Positions 20,961 through 33,711 of a stretch of 64,000 nucleotides of DNA are shown piece by piece. Origin of the DNA: Plutella xylostella (Eukaryota > Arthropoda > Insecta > Lepidoptera > Plutellidae). The stretch is from positions 1,741,001 to 1,805,000 of the forward strand of contig NC_064008.1 of NCBI RefSeq assembly GCF_932276165.1, written 5' to 3'. The first letter of the stretch is position 1. Each line of letters begins with the position of its first letter. The notes beneath the pieces are model-generated. The model was not told the origin of the DNA. It saw nothing but the letters and a program-made list of their open reading frames with translations, and made no database searches. The position numbers and the translations under genes are program-made.

Positions 20961-23200
20961 TTTTAGCAAATCAATATTAATTGAATTAATGGAATTGAAT
21001 TATTATTTTAGTGTACCTTTTAGTTTTTATAGACAAAACCCACCAATTTTAATAGAAAATCTTTTAAATGTTGTTCACAGTATTATAAAATTTCTTGTTA
21101 ACAGTTCTATCAAAATTATGTAAATAATAGAACATAATCCCGGCTTTATTTCTAAAATAATATAATTTAAGTACCTTTTACTTTGTCGACTTAACCTGGG
21201 TTTAAGCTTGGATTAAAATATGGTGTAAATGGTCCTAATTATAATTTGTTTGCAAGGAAAGTCAAAACGGCCCTTTCTTAATCCGATTCATCGAAAAGGA
21301 CTATATTGTAACAATCTAAAAAAACAGAGGCTCAGCTGGTCAATCTAAACAATTTATTATTATTATTATAAATTATTTAACACGCACTCACGCCTTGTAC
21401 TAATGTACTCCCTTGCGGGGTAGGCAGAGGTGCATTGCTGCACCCACTTTTCGCCAGAGTGTTATGTTAGTCCCAATGTAATAGGGGGCGGGCCTATTGC
21501 CATTTTACGGGCACATCCAAGACCCGAGAACAAATATCTGTGTTTAAACAAATATCTGCCCCAGCCGGGAATCGAACCCGGGACCATCGGCTCAGTAGTC
21601 AGGGTCACTAACCACTACGCCATTCGGTCGTCTAAATTCTTTATTGCACATAAAAAACATTGAACAAAGGCGAACTTAATGCTAGTAGCATTCTCTACCA
21701 GTTAACCTTTGGTGATGTCGAGAAAGTGGTTGGTAGTGCGATAGACAATTTTTGTTCTACACATTGGGAAATTACTGAAAAACTTGTTATTGCAGATTAA
21801 TATGTTATTTTGGACATCCCGGAAACTGTTATATTTCATACAATCCCAAAATATAGCTTCTTAATATGATTGTCAATTATTTTCACAGCTCTCTATGTAA
21901 CTATGTTATTGCAATGAACCCTTTAAAATTCCAATAGTAATAAGAACTATTATTATTAACATTCAACTACGGACTTACTATAATTTAAGAATCATTAAAG
22001 TATTCCTCTAATCCCTAAGACGTTGTTGTAAGCATTGAAATTTAGATTTTGTGCTGCAGAAAATTAAGTCCAATATTGTAAATTATACCATGAATTTTCA
22101 AATAAAAGTACAGTATATGAATAAGTTACTGAAAAGTCGGTTTTATTTTATCACCTTCCAAAGTTTTTACGTTATTTTGATTCACGAATCGTCCTACTCC
22201 TAAAACCTGCAAGCTGGAAATGAAATAATAACGCCGGTCACTAACACCGTAGAACCCCAGGCAAACGTAAGTATACGTAAGTACAATTATTAATAAGACA
22301 TCTACGAGCCGGTATTTATTTAGATTTAACATAAAGAGATCCTGTCTGAAAAGGTCAAAATAATATTACCCAATATAAGTGTGTAACACCCTATACACTA
22401 AAGCCGAAAAGGGGTGACTCGGAGATTCTGAACAACTTTTGATCTACGAGTTTTGAAAATTCACTAAATTACCTAATTATTTTTGCGCCTTACTCAACTC
22501 GGTACAAGTAAGCGTCCACCTATCACACGGATTGTCCATACATTAGCGTCAGCGATGCCAAATAAGTGGACGCACTTATGTGAATTTCTACACAAACAAT
22601 ACTGAATGTGATGCCTACAAGAGGACGCTTACCTTAACAGGGTAATATAACAGGTCACTCAAGGAGGCTTCCTTCGTGCATAAAAGCCTGTATGCGTACA
22701 CAAATCAGACAATGGTCTATCGAGTCATGACATCCTCAAAGTCGTCTGACTCGGCCAAACTAAATACATATCTCCAGTATTGAGGCCCTGGTGTGTTTGC
22801 GGTAAGACTCCTTGCATTGGAGCACTGTATGCTGATTGAAATGTAGTGTAGCTGAAATACAGTGGGTGGAAAGGTTACGGTTGCTGTACCACCACCGACA
22901 CGTTATATCAGCGTCGCTCGTCTGTCAAACATCTGTCAGATATACAACAAGTTACGTTAGATTTGACAAGTGAACGAATAAGTGCAACGGCTTAAGGTTG
23001 GTTAATTGCTAATGTTCAGTGTTCCCACAGGTGACGTGGTTTGTGAACAAAAAATTTTGAGCTGTTGAAATCGATGAATTACTTGTAATGAAACTACTAA
23101 AATAGCTTTTCTCTTGTTGCAACGGTTATGGTCCCCGTTTTGGGTGACTAAAAGGAAAATGTTCATGACATTTTCCATCATGTAGGTATTATGTGTAACG
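20961..23200. other. Intergenic repeats, no host gene seen
   Basis: Besides the SINE at 21380-21640, there is a MITE end at 22385-22470 (ACACCCTATACACTAAAGCC), a piece of the ATTGTC/GTGGACGCACTT repeat at 22510-22640 and the ACCACCACCGACAC repeat at 22880-23020. Nothing codes convincingly. Confidence 0.5.
21380..21640 (-). mobile_element. tRNA-derived SINE (CCCTTGCGGGGTAGG body)
   Basis: Minus-strand head at 21635-21565 (GACCGAATGGCGTAGTGG, GGGTTCGATTCCCGGC) then CACATCC, GGCAATAGGCCCGCC and CCCCGCAAGGGAGTAC. The same element is at 35505-35750 (minus) and partly at 46690-46825 (plus). All bodies end near GTACAAGGCGTGAGTG. Confidence 0.8.
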
Positions 23201-23205
23201 AAAAC

Positions 23206-24060
23206 TTATAGGATGTTTGTTTGTTTGAATGTATTTATTAAACATGAAAAACACAGTACAATTAATAATGACCCACAAAACCAGTTTACTGGTTCTGAAT
23301 TCAGACTATAATCATTTTGGCATTTTCTCTGTGTTTCTTTGTCAACTAAAAGTTTAAGAAATCTTATTTGAAGAGCTTCTATTTTATCAATATAAGTTTT
23401 AAATGATAGACCATAGCAGTCAAGAGCATAGCCTATTATAGAATCCACTAAAGCAAAGTAAATACATTTTAGAACATCTTTAGGTATTTTGAAATTTACT
23501 TAGTTGGTAAAACTTATACAGCAGTATTCTTAATTTATGCGATACATAATCAATATGCTTAGTCAAGCCAAAGTTCTCATCAATTTTCATTCCTAGGTAG
23601 GTTACCTCACTAACTTTTTTAAGAAGTTTGCATTTACATACATAGTTTATATTTAAATTATTATGATAACACTCATAGGAGTGGGTTTTAATATGACACG
23701 GCAAAGTTGGTTGAGCTGTATAAGGTGATTGAATAATTAATAATTGAGTTTTATCAGCATTGAGTATAATACCATTATCATGTGACCATTTGACTACTCT
23801 ATCGACATCTTCCTGCATGAGACGGCTAACCTCAGCCATGTCCTTGCCCGCGCACAGGTCGTCAGCAAACATATACACTGAGGAGTGCCGCAGCACCCTG
23901 CATAAGCTGTTGACCAGGGTGAGGTAGCACACGGGCCCTGCCGTGGATCCCTGCGGCACCCCGCAGCGCACCGCCCGCCGCTCGCTGAGCGCGCCGGCCA
24001 CGCGCACCCGGTACGAGCGTGCAGTGAGTCTGAGAACTTCCTCCTTATTAAAATTATCAT
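23206..24060 (-). mobile_element. LINE reverse transcriptase fragment
   Basis: Read 24060 to 23206: CGVPQGSTAGPVCYL and VYMFADDLCAG are RT domains 4 and 5 (catalytic F/YADD); LNADKTQLLI and VTYLGMKID follow. After a frame shift near 23460-23480 the reading continues with ALVDSIIGYALDCYG and IRFLKLL. It is 5'-truncated and inactive. The CR1/Jockey group is likely from the motif order. Confidence 0.85.
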
Positions 24061-25010
24061 TAACTCACTATATTAAGATGCGCACTCTATGCCGCAATCA
24101 AGGCGATTGTTCATTAAGCCAATCAGAGTAAGCGCACCGTACCGTGCCGCGCCGCTCGACCAATCAGAGAGCGCACAGCCTGTGACGTCACGTCGTAACT
24201 GCTTTATGTTTGAATTGAGAATCTTACGATTGCCGAGTAACAGGCATTTTAATGAGAGTCGTTTGAAAGTCATGAATCCCTGGTATCTCGGCAGAGTGAG
24301 AAGATTTATTCGGTTTTAATGCTCTCATTACTACTGGCAATAATTTGTAGGAAGTACTTACTAGCACCGTATTACTATGATTTCCTGTTAAATTAGTCTA
24401 CCTTATCAATCTCTTGGCCATTATGAAGGTGCCAAAATATTATATTATGAAGGTGCCAAAATATAATAAGAAGCGTAGATTATGTATAACCACAAACAAT
24501 AAAATAATGGTTAAATAAGGTGTATTCGGGCGTAGAAAAACACTTTTTGAATCTCATCCTATCCCTCGATAGTAATGTAGACATGTTTGAGTCTAAATCT
24601 AATTTACAGTATATTATCTGATCTGTTAAACGACTATTTAAGTATAGAGCAATCCAATTCAAGAAATGACCAGCATTCAAAGTCATTGAAATGAAACAAC
24701 AGCAGAATGCAAGAATGCCTCAACATTTAATTTGGAGGGCGTCCGACGGTTATTCCGGCGACTGAGCTCACATTACTCCGAATCTAATAAAATAAAACAT
24801 TGCTTATAAATAGCCACTTCATCCCTTCGTTACTTAGTTACGAATTAGCTTGGGAATAACCGAATTGGAAGAAGTGCTTCGTCTCAAATTTCCAACATTA
24901 GGTACTTTGTTAAATTTTGATTCTTGGTTGGTAATCTTCTATAGATATGTATGATCGTAAGATGGCGCTAAGAATGAAAATCCAAATAATATATTCTTAA
25001 CTGCCAGTTT
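24061..25010. other. Intergenic sequence, no gene seen
   Basis: A 24-base unit (TTATGAAGGTGCCAAAATAT) is tandemly doubled at about 24420-24465. A GC-richer stretch at 24120-24190 holds CCAATCAGAG twice and TGACGTCACG. No coding region is supported. Confidence 0.45.
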
Positions 25011-25014
25011 CTAC

Positions 25015-25165
25015 TATAGTGCCACAAACTTATCTGTTCCGGTGAGAGCGAACTAAATTGGTCCATACCTCATTACTTACTGTACTAATGAATTTCATAT
25101 TGACATAGATTATATGGACCAATTTAGTTCGCTCTCACCGGAACAGATAAGTTTGTGGCACTATA
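25015..25165. mobile_element. Foldback MITE with 53-base perfect arms
   Basis: TATAGTGCCACAAAC...GGTCCATA (25015-25067) is the exact complement of 25113-25165. The loop is about 45 bases. TA at the ends fits TA insertion. Confidence 0.88.
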
Positions 25166-25221
25166 TATACCGATGACTGGTATGTACTTCCATACGATTT
25201 TGACAAAAATAGTATGACAGT

Positions 25222-25387
25222 GATGTCGATTCTGAAGGCAGAAATTCTAATTTTAACGCTGTCAAACAAAAAAAAATGCTAGTATAAAATGAGATTTCAG
25301 GTAACAGTCATAGAGTCGAATTTTAAACAAAGAATTTAAGGTTTTTACAGCATTAAAATTAGAATTTCCACCTTCAGAATCGACATC
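25222..25387. mobile_element. Inverted-repeat MITE
   Basis: GATGTCGATTCTGAAGG...AATTTTAA at the left pairs with TTAAAATTAGAATTTCC...CGACATC at the right. A related end (ACAGCATTAAAATTTGG, CTTCAGAAT) is at 44220-44262. Confidence 0.75.
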
Positions 25388-26740
25388 AATAACTACCAGT
25401 CATCCTAGAGTTATTGAAACTAGCAGTTAATCATTTAGGTCATCAATGATAAAGTATTCGTTAAATCTTTTCTCTGATATAAAGATTCTTTCCTGAAAGT
25501 AAAACAAAGAAAGAAAAAAACATTTATTTCTCTAAAGACCTCAATCAATGGTCGGTTTGGATATTTTTCGCTTCTATAATTATTTTCTACGGGAACATCT
25601 CCTCAAATACACATTTTTATACCTATGAAACGATTCAATTAAAGAACTCCTTCTGTGTATAAATTCCCGTTCACACAAGATTCCTACAAAATGGTGATAT
25701 CTTTATTTTCTCGGTTTAAGTAATCATAAGTTATATTATAACGTTAAGTAATATCTGCCATATTCAGAAAGCTAAACAAAAGACGCTCCTTACACCAAAA
25801 ACAACCCTGAATCATTTTCACATTTCCCCATTGTCCCCAACATTACAAAATTAAAGAAAAAATAGCTGCCGAAACGCAAAATACTGGCCGGATCTTGAAA
25901 ATAAAACGTAAATTCGAGATTTTTTTCCATCTTCGTAGTACAAAAGACAAAGGGACCTTAGTTCTTCGCCATTCTACTTTCATTTAAGAGAAGTGTCGAC
26001 GTTCTGGCTAATTGAATTATTATGTTAATGCTGAGTTGGACTGCTTTGCATTTTATTGCACCTTATTCCGTTGGAATAGGAGCCAGTTTGTATTAGTTAG
26101 GACGGTTAAGTTGGTAGGGATAAAGTGTCTTGAAGTCAGCGCCATCTAGTAACAGTTTCTTGCAACTACAGAAAATGCAATTAATTCTCAAGGAGCGGAA
26201 TTAACGGATTTCTGTCTTGGGTTAGTTATTAAATTTAAATATTTTATAAATATTATAATTTTATTGTCAATCGTTATCTGTGGTTTACATCTGCATCTAT
26301 ACCGTTAAGTAAAAACCCTTAATCTATTTTAGAGACAGACACGACACACTGTATTTGTATAAATACAACTTAACTTTGCCTTGGAATTTTCGATATCAAG
26401 GTTTGTTTGTACCTTTCTTTCGGTAGGTAATTACGAAGGAGAATGGAGGTAGAAACTCCAATCTCCATCGTGTAGATCACTGATAAAATTACGACACCTT
26501 GATATGTTAATATAGATTTAAATTTAAAACTAATATAAACAAAAATATAGCTCAAAGTATGAAGCAGAAAATGAAATAGCTAAGAAATAAATCTTTACTA
26601 TAATTAAGAATGAAGATGTTATGTACTTGAAAACAGTAGTGTTTTGTATTGCGGAGCTCAATTCTTCTCGTAAGTTAGCAATGGAATGTGTTGTACGCAT
26701 GCTACGATGGTAGATTTGGTTTGGCCGGCCGTATTTATAG
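25388..26740. other. Intergenic sequence, no feature recognised
   Basis: AT-rich, short random open frames only. Confidence 0.45.
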
Positions 26741-26744
26741 TTAA

Positions 26745-27240
26745 AGTCTAAGTCAAAGGTTTTTATTCATCGTATAAATATAAAATTTTCTGATGAACGT
26801 CAATTTTTACAAACTACTCTCCGTTCGGATAAGGGGCTCTTTCTGTCTAAGAAGAAGAACGAAGGCAAGAAACTCCAAGAAAAGACTTAAAACTAGTTGG
26901 TAAACAATACTTATAAGTTTAATAATATACTTTTTATTTATTTAAGATTTATAAATATACTCAATTTTAAATAATCATCAATTTTATAATAAGCTTTTTA
27001 GAGAGTTTCTCTTTAATGTAACACTTGAACTTATCCTCTGGCATTTGAGTAACTTCTGTTGGAAGCTTATTATAAAATCTAATACAGTACCCTAAAAACG
27101 ATTTACTAACTTTCGGCAGATGCATCGCTGGAAAAGCCAGGTTATGTTTGTTAGTTAAAGGTATCATCGTTGAAGTATCTTTACTAGAATCATTTCCGAC
27201 GTTTTTTACAGTTATAAAAACACTTAAAGGATGTAAAAAA
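26745..27240 (-). mobile_element. LINE 3' end with ORF C-terminus
   Basis: The minus strand encodes KVSKSFLGYCIRFYNKLPTE, the same ending as the larger LINE at 42540 (NTSFMGNCIRFYNKLSNE), followed by a 3' UTR with AGAAACTCC and the GACGTTCATCAGAAAATT tail. Confidence 0.78.
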
Positions 27241-27372
27241 TCTATCGTAAATATAAATTTACCTATTTATTGCCTGCAGACATAATTATTTTATGGTTGG
27301 CCTATAAATACGTTCCAAATTAAATCTTCGCGTGTTTTCTCAGAGTGAACAAAAGAATAACCAACTATCATT

Positions 27373-28138
27373 AAAAACCGACTTCAAAAAACCACTAAAA
27401 TGTAAGTAATAATTTAAGGTTTACACAAATTATATGTGACAGTACAAATATACCTAAGCAGGAACTGTTCTTTTTTGATGTTGGTGCGGTGACAAAGTAA
27501 TCTAAAGAAATATGGCACCCACTTCAAAAAAGAACAGTTCCTGCTTAGGTATATTTGTACTGTCACATATAATTTGTGTAAACCTTAAATTATTACTTAC
27601 ATTTTAGTGGTTTTTTGAAGTCGGTTTTTTATTTTTTTAAATTATTATTTTATTTTATAGTTTTTAGTTTATTTGCAATAATTTTTAATCAAAAGTAAGA
27701 TGCAAATGATACCAAAAAGTCCTACTAATCAATACGAATCATTCAAGCCTAAACACGAGGTAGTTGCTATATACCGTTGAGGAGTTCCCTTGACTGCCTT
27801 CCGTTTCCATCAGCAGATCAGCTCAAGGTCACCATCATATTTTATTGTTATAAGAACTATATTTACGTTCTTAATTTCATTAGAATCGGTTAATATGTGT
27901 CCAAAATGGAAATTCATACCCTGTTTTTACCCCTTTACCCACCCTTAGGGGTGAGATAAAATTCTGAAAAAAAAATGGGACCACCTGGAAGCTCAACCCA
28001 ATACAACAAAAAAAGAATTTTCATAATCGGTTCATAAACGGCGGAGTTATCGGTGAACATACATAAAAAAAAATATAAAAAAAAAAAAAAATATCCCGAC
28101 GAATTGAGAACCTCCTCCTTTTTTTGAAGTCGGTTAAA
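27373..28138. mobile_element. AACCGACTTCAAAAAA element with a long perfect hairpin
   Basis: The outer end AAAAACCGACTTCAAAAAA recurs inverted at 28117-28138 (TTTTTTGAAGTCGGTT). At its left, 27373-27476 and 27526-27629 form 104-base arms that look perfect, around a loop of about 49 bases. The interior includes CCTTAGGGGTGAGA, common in this lepidopteran repeat. Another copy of the end is at 35873-35930. Confidence 0.75.
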
Positions 28139-28504
28139 AATATATGGGAGAGCTTTGCATTAATACTTAAATTAACAATATACGAAAAAGATGGATTGTC
28201 AGTACAAAAGACACGTCTCAACAAATAACACCCCACTTGTACCGCTGAGCTCTTAGGTATTAGGAATTAGTTCGGTTAGAAGTTTTGTGACTGTATCCAA
28301 TGTTCGTATAACTAGATAGATACTATACTGTATGCAATCTTTAAACATATTATTATGTCATTTTACTCAGGGTACAAAACAATTCACAAGAGTTGACATC
28401 AGTCGTAACGTGTCAATTCACATAAATTTCACTTGATACTTTCCGCCCTCCCCCCACTTCGCTTGAAGTAAACATGCCTTGGTCAACATACGTGAATTGG
28501 ACTG

Positions 28505-28850
28505 CACCATACATACATATACATATGCACTCACGACTGTAATCCCCGAAGGGGTAGTCAGAGGTGGCTCACAAGCGAGCCACCCACTTTTCGCAGCACA
28601 TTTGTACTCATGTGATAGGTTGTGAACCATATCGCCGTTTAGAAATAAGTACAATGCACTTAGGATACACATCTAGATTCTAGGTTTCCTCACGATATTT
28701 TCCATCACCGTAAGAGCACGTGGTATTATTGTACTTAAACTCCTTAATTGAAAACACTATTGAAAGAATTCATTGGTACAGGCCAGGATTTGAACCCACG
28801 GCCTCTCGATTGAGAGGACGAGGCCTTATCCATTACGCCACCACCGCTCT
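28505..28850 (-). mobile_element. tRNA-derived SINE (CGAAGGGGTAGTCAGAGG body)
   Basis: Minus strand from 28850: GTGGTGGCGTAATGGATAAGG (A box), GTGGGTTCAAATCCTGGCC (B box), then body with GATATGGTTC...CACATGAG and ACTACCCCTTCGGGG. A 5'-truncated copy is at 33060-33235. Confidence 0.78.
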
Positions 28851-28980
28851 GGGCTAGTAGTACGGGGCGCTTTTAAGACGTGACATAAGTTTTGCATCGC
28901 GCTCACTCACAACGTGCAGCCTCAAGAGCGAGCGCGACGGAGAACTTTTGTCACGTCTTAAATGCGCCCCGTACTAGCCC
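28851..28980. mobile_element. MITE GGGCTAGTACGGGGCGC
   Basis: GGGCTAGTAGTACGGGGCGC...AAGACGTGACA is mirrored by TGTCACGTCTTAA...GCCCCGTACTAGCCC. It abuts the SINE at 28505-28850. A single end is at 30404-30437. Confidence 0.85.
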
Positions 28981-29088
28981 TTCTGTACCATACATTGTAC
29001 GTAAAATATTACCCGGGTAAGATGAGCTATGTGCAACATTGTAGACTCAAGACGCCTGCATTAGCGGGATGGGGCAACGCGTAAAGTA

Positions 29089-29121
29089 TCCTAACTAATA
29101 TTATAAATGCGAAAGTAACTG

Positions 29122-29152
<31 letters not shown>

Positions 29153-29303
29153 TACTCTTTCACGCCAAAACTACTGAACGGATTTGAATGAAATTTGGTA
29201 TACATATGGTCTAGACCTTGGGAAAGAACATAGGCTACTTTTTATCCCGGAATTCCCAAGGGAAAACTTTTTAAGGCAAAGCGAAGCGCGCGGGGCCAGC
29301 TAG
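29089..29303 (+). mobile_element. Non-autonomous Helitron
   Basis: Begins TCCTAACTAATATT after A and ends GCCAGCTAG before T: the TC start, CTAG end and A|T insertion of Helitrons, with a GC hairpin (GCGAAGCGCGCGGGG) near the end. It carries a (GTCT)n tract. No RepHel ORF. Confidence 0.88.
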
Positions 29304-29457
29304 TAAGACCATAAATGTAGTTAAGGTGAGGGAATAGATTTTAAAAAACATACGCTGAGTTGCATAAAGGAACATTAAGCTAATGTCGGCATTAAATATG
29401 TATATGTCTGTCTCTTTCTGTCCGTATACTGTCAAAGCAGGGAAGCTATACATTTAA

Positions 29458-29595
29458 TAGAATAGAATACTCTTTATTTTGAACCATTAAAGGAAACATT
29501 ACAATATCACAACTTATATATAAAATAGTACAAAAAAGGCGGTCTTATTGCTTAAGGTCGACATTAGCTTAAACTGCAACTCAGCGATAAAGAAT
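29458..29595 (-). mobile_element. LINE 3' tail (AAGACCGCC family), minus
   Basis: Minus strand: AATAAGACCGCCTTTTTTG ... CAAAATAAAGAGTATTC with a TATTC tail at 29458-29475. Confidence 0.6.
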
Positions 29596-30189
29596 TGAAT
29601 TACAGTATTATTTTTACAGTATGAATATTAATAAAATATATATCCAAAATAAGTATATGATACTCGTCATTCTGAATAACTTTACTCATAAGACCTTCTG
29701 AAATTTTCAAAAAAAAAAACAACTTCCTGTAATACTTATTCCAATTTCCAGTTGTCTACGCTTTACGGGTCACCCTGTATATTTACGTATGTGTTACGTG
29801 ATGTAACTGGCAGAAACTGTGTTAAATGTATTAGTGTTCAGTAATATTGGCCTCAGTCCAAGCAATATAGAGGAGACAAATGTCTGGGCACTATATTTGG
29901 AGTTTATCTGCACACACAATATTCGATTGCGTAACAACGTGTGCGTATGGTTATCAAAACAGATAACTGGCGACCAGCTCTTAAGTAATACGTTAAAAAA
30001 AACAGTACAGTCAGCGCATAAGTAGCTATACACTTTTTTACCTGGTCAAATTCACAAACTGTCCATTCATTCATCCAAACATTGACGGTTTGTTAACTAG
30101 GTAGGTAGTTTGACAAAGTACAAAAGTGTATAGCTACTAATGCAGCTGACCGTACCCTAAAATACATGCAAGTATTAAAAACCAAGATA

Positions 30190-30310
30190 TTGAAATTTCT
30201 TATGTCGTACATTGTAGCAGCTTCGTAGCAACATCGTAGCAAGATCGTAGCGATTTCGTAGCAACATTGATTGTAGCCACTTGTAGCAGCTTCGTAGCTC
30301 TTTCGTTACA
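30190..30310 (+). repeat. Short minisatellite, unit about TCGTAGCAACA
   Basis: CGTAGCA occurs about every 11-13 bases from 30225, mixed with GTAGCAGCTTCGTAGC. A similar palindromic stretch is at 51633-51690 (GGTGCTACGCGCTACGG). Confidence 0.7.
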
Positions 30311-30901
30311 AATGCATTTATAACAACAATCAGTATAATATTTATATATAATTCTTTTAATTTTATCAATCATCACAAACAGTTATAGGTGCACCAGGCC
30401 ATGTCACGTCTTAATGCGCCCCGTACTAGCCCTTCAGGTTTAACAGTAGCCTCACACAGTATTAATTTGTGTATCGTGTGTTCAGGTTTTTTACACGATA
30501 AGCAATTTATTTGTAAGATAAACTTTATAATAATTATTATTATTAAAAAAAAGAGAAAAATTGAAAAACCGAGAAAACATATAATAATAATAAAACTTTA
30601 AAGGGCACTTTTAAAATTAAATGGGAAAAATTGTGCACACGATCCCTAATTATTTTCCGTCGTTAATCAACATATTTGATGAATCACCAAAGCTTTACAT
30701 GCTTGAAACAAAATCGTTAGCAAAATTGTGTCGAGTCATTTATTAAACCGTAAGAGCAGAAATCTCTTACAGATTAGCCAATACTACGGGATTACACGAG
30801 GTATTGAATGGGATACTTTACACATAGCGATTTATTTACACTGACGGGCAATGAAAAAGATCCAGTGACATGTGAAATGAAATGAAATGAAATATGGTTT
30901 A

Positions 30902-31092
30902 CTAGCTGTTCCCGCGAGCTTCGCTTTGCCTTAAAAAGTTTTCCCGTGGGTATTCCGGGATAAAAAGTAGCCTATGTTCTTTCTCAGGGGCTAGACCATA
31001 TGTATACCAAATCTCATTCAAATCCGTTCAGTAGTTTTGGCGTGAAAGAGTAACAGACACAGTTTCTTTCGCATTTATAATATTAGTTAGGA
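30902..31092 (-). mobile_element. Non-autonomous Helitron, minus
   Basis: CTAGCTGTTCCCGCGAGC at the left is the complement of the 3' end, TTAGTTAGGA at the right the complement of the TC start. Confidence 0.85.
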
Positions 31093-31134
31093 TTAGGATT
31101 TAAAGAATTGACATACCATTAGTCATCTCAACTC

Positions 31135-31270
31135 TCTCAGCACAAGCTTGCTTGTGTTAGGGTCCACCAACCCGCACTAGGCCAGCGTGGTGGACTAGGC
31201 CTAAAACCCTTCCTTCATTGGAAGGAGACCCGTGCCCCAGCAGTGGGGACGTGATGGGTCGTGATGATGA
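31135..31270 (+). mobile_element. Repeat CCAACCCGCACTAGGCC
   Basis: CACCAACCCGCACTAGGCC, GTGGACTAGGCCTAAAACC and GTGCCCCAGCAGTGGGGAC: a widespread lepidopteran interspersed repeat, related to the head of the 46236 family. Confidence 0.6.
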
Positions 31271-32990
31271 ATGGTCATGTCAGTATATAGTGATTGGCTG
31301 ATGTCTCGTTCTTTTGCCTTACCACCATACTATTTTTGCCATAACTTTAAGTAGTTATGTACACAATTTTACGCAGAAAATAAAACCGGGCATACAAATT
31401 TAATATGATCATAATATATGTTACCATTTAAAGTTATTAAGAAAATACCAACTTATATAGTAAAGAATACCCTGGTCGAAGTTTATAAAAGATCTTGGGA
31501 AAATTGGCTATTAGTGTAATATCACAAATTACTAGGAAAAATTGCAATCGGGATGAGTTAAACGGTTCCCAATTTTATTGGTCTGAAGTAGGTTTTTGTA
31601 ACATCTTAATTTCGTGAGATTTACTATAGATTAATTTATACAAAAACATAATTAAGTATATTACACTTAATATTGATGTGTTGTATGAAATATAGAATTA
31701 TCCTTTTTGATATTTAATTAGGGAAAAAATCGTAGGCAGCTTAATGAATGCACCATTATCTTCTTTTTTTCATATTTAGCACATACTATTCTGGGATAAC
31801 GTTCACATTAATGAAATTCTACCCTGTATAAGATAGGATATAAGAAAAAATAAAAAAATCTTTCCCAATTCAATCTTCTCTTAAAATAATTTCAGATTTG
31901 TGCTACAATTTTACTAGAGCGTGAATTTCACTTTTTATTCATTGGATCTATATTTTTATGTTAAAGAGATAGTTTTTATAAGTTCGCTCGATCATTTTAC
32001 TAGTTTTCCATTAAAGCTATAATGAGAATTTAGTTTCGAATCAGAGTCAAGCAGAGGAGGTAGGAACTGTGGTATGACCTCCTAATAAGGTACTACCTAT
32101 ACGAAATAGCAACTGCTGAAAACTAGTGATGATAACTAATGATTGTGAAGCTAGATGTTAGGTAAACTTTAATAAATAAATGAATAAATATTAGAATTGA
32201 CGTTAATCTAACTGGATAAGCTCCAATTTCTCCATAGTAGGTTAGATCGTAACCAGGGAAAGGTTAATCAATTATACGTCATCTCCATATCAAATTCTTG
32301 ACAGATGTGTCAAAAGTCAAGCAATAATCCCTGGTTATGCTCTAACCCACTATGGTGAAATTTACACTAATCCTGTAACCACGGTGACAATGGCTAACGT
32401 AAATTCTAATATTTATTCATTGACAATGGGTTTGTCACCGTGGTGACAGGATTCATCCTAGCTCGAGCGTTTGTAAACGACATAAGAAGATTGAAATTTT
32501 GTAAGCTAACACCTCACACACACAAGTACCACCAAATATCACATATAACCCCCCTTTTTTCATTCGTGGTTAAAAACACGCTTTCACCATTACCACCTCT
32601 TTGCCGCAACCAATTTTGTCCCGGGCAAATTCAAATAAGATCTCTTTCGAATTCAAAACCACTTTACTCCGTTCTAATAACGTGCACTTTCCTTTAAATC
32701 CTTCTTTACTACTACTACGAAATTGGTAGTAGAGGAAAGAGAGGCTTAAGTTTAGGGTGATAGGGATGAAATTAGTTTGTGGTTGGCTGTTTGTGAAATA
32801 AGACATTGATACATAGTTCAATCAGTAAGTGGTTTTAATTGAGTGGTTTAGGCATTTCACGGTGGGTCTGTTAGTTTTTGAAATAGCACTAATAAAGTAA
32901 AGGGCTAAATGGGTAAAGAAACCGATTTAAGAAGTTCTACTCCACTTACTGAATGATATAAAGTAGGTACTTACTTATGGTTTATATTTC
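31271..32990. other. Intergenic sequence, no gene seen
   Basis: An imperfect inverted pair (ATTAGAATTGACGTTA near 32190 and TAACGTAAATTCTAAT near 32396; CATAGTAGGTTAGA and TCTAACCCACTATGG inside) marks a probable MITE at about 32185-32415. The rest is AT-rich. Confidence 0.5.
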
Positions 32991-33059
32991 AATTGTGTGT
33001 GTAAAATATTTCCAATAAATATTTTTTATTATACATATTACATACATACATATATACAT

Positions 33060-33235
33060 ATATATGCACTCACGACTGTAATCCCCGAAGGGGTAGTCAG
33101 AGGTGGCACTTTTCGCAGCACATTTGTACTCACGTGATATGTTGCGAACCATATCGCCGTTTTGGGATAAGTATAATGCACTGAGGATACACATCTAGAA
33201 TCTAGATGTGCAGGTTTCCTCACGATGATTTATTA
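33060..33235 (-). mobile_element. SINE fragment
   Basis: ACTCACGACTGTAATCCCC...CATATCGCCGTTTTGGG matches 28505-28690 with the tRNA head missing. Confidence 0.7.
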
Positions 33236-33377
33236 TTTTCACGATTTTTTATTATGATTATAAATTATTGGTCTTCCACATTACTTACTATTTTACTTTT
33301 GATTCACTGCAAAAAATACGTACATACTAGAGCATACAGGTATTTAGCGGTTGAAAGAAATTATATAGGTACCTACT

Positions 33378-33580
33378 ATAGTTGTTCCCGCGCGCTTCGC
33401 TTCGCATTAAAAAGTTTTCTCGTGGGAATTCCGGGATAAAAGGTAGCCTTTGTTCTTTCCCAGGGTCTAGACCGTATTCCAAATTTCATTCAAATCAGTT
33501 CCGTAGTTTTGGCATGAAAGAGTAACAGACAGGCAGACAGACACAGTTACTTTCGCATCTATAATATTATATATTAGATA
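33378..33580 (-). mobile_element. Non-autonomous Helitron, decayed, minus
   Basis: GTTGTTCCCGCGCGCTTCGC, AAAAGTTTTCTCGTGGG and GACAGACACAGTTACTTTCGC. Terminal CTAG is changed. Confidence 0.75.
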
Positions 33581-33711
33581 AGATAATTGTTTAGATTTTG
33601 TCACATTGTAAGTTTAGTCACATAGTCAAATAAAAGAAAATAAAAAACAATAAAACCATTTAATACGATAACCATATGCTCTTTCGTAATGATGAGTAGT
33701 GAACGTCATAA

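Noticed and set aside
29113..29150. (GTCT)n as an independent microsatellite
   Set aside because: It is an internal part of the Helitron family and recurs in each copy.
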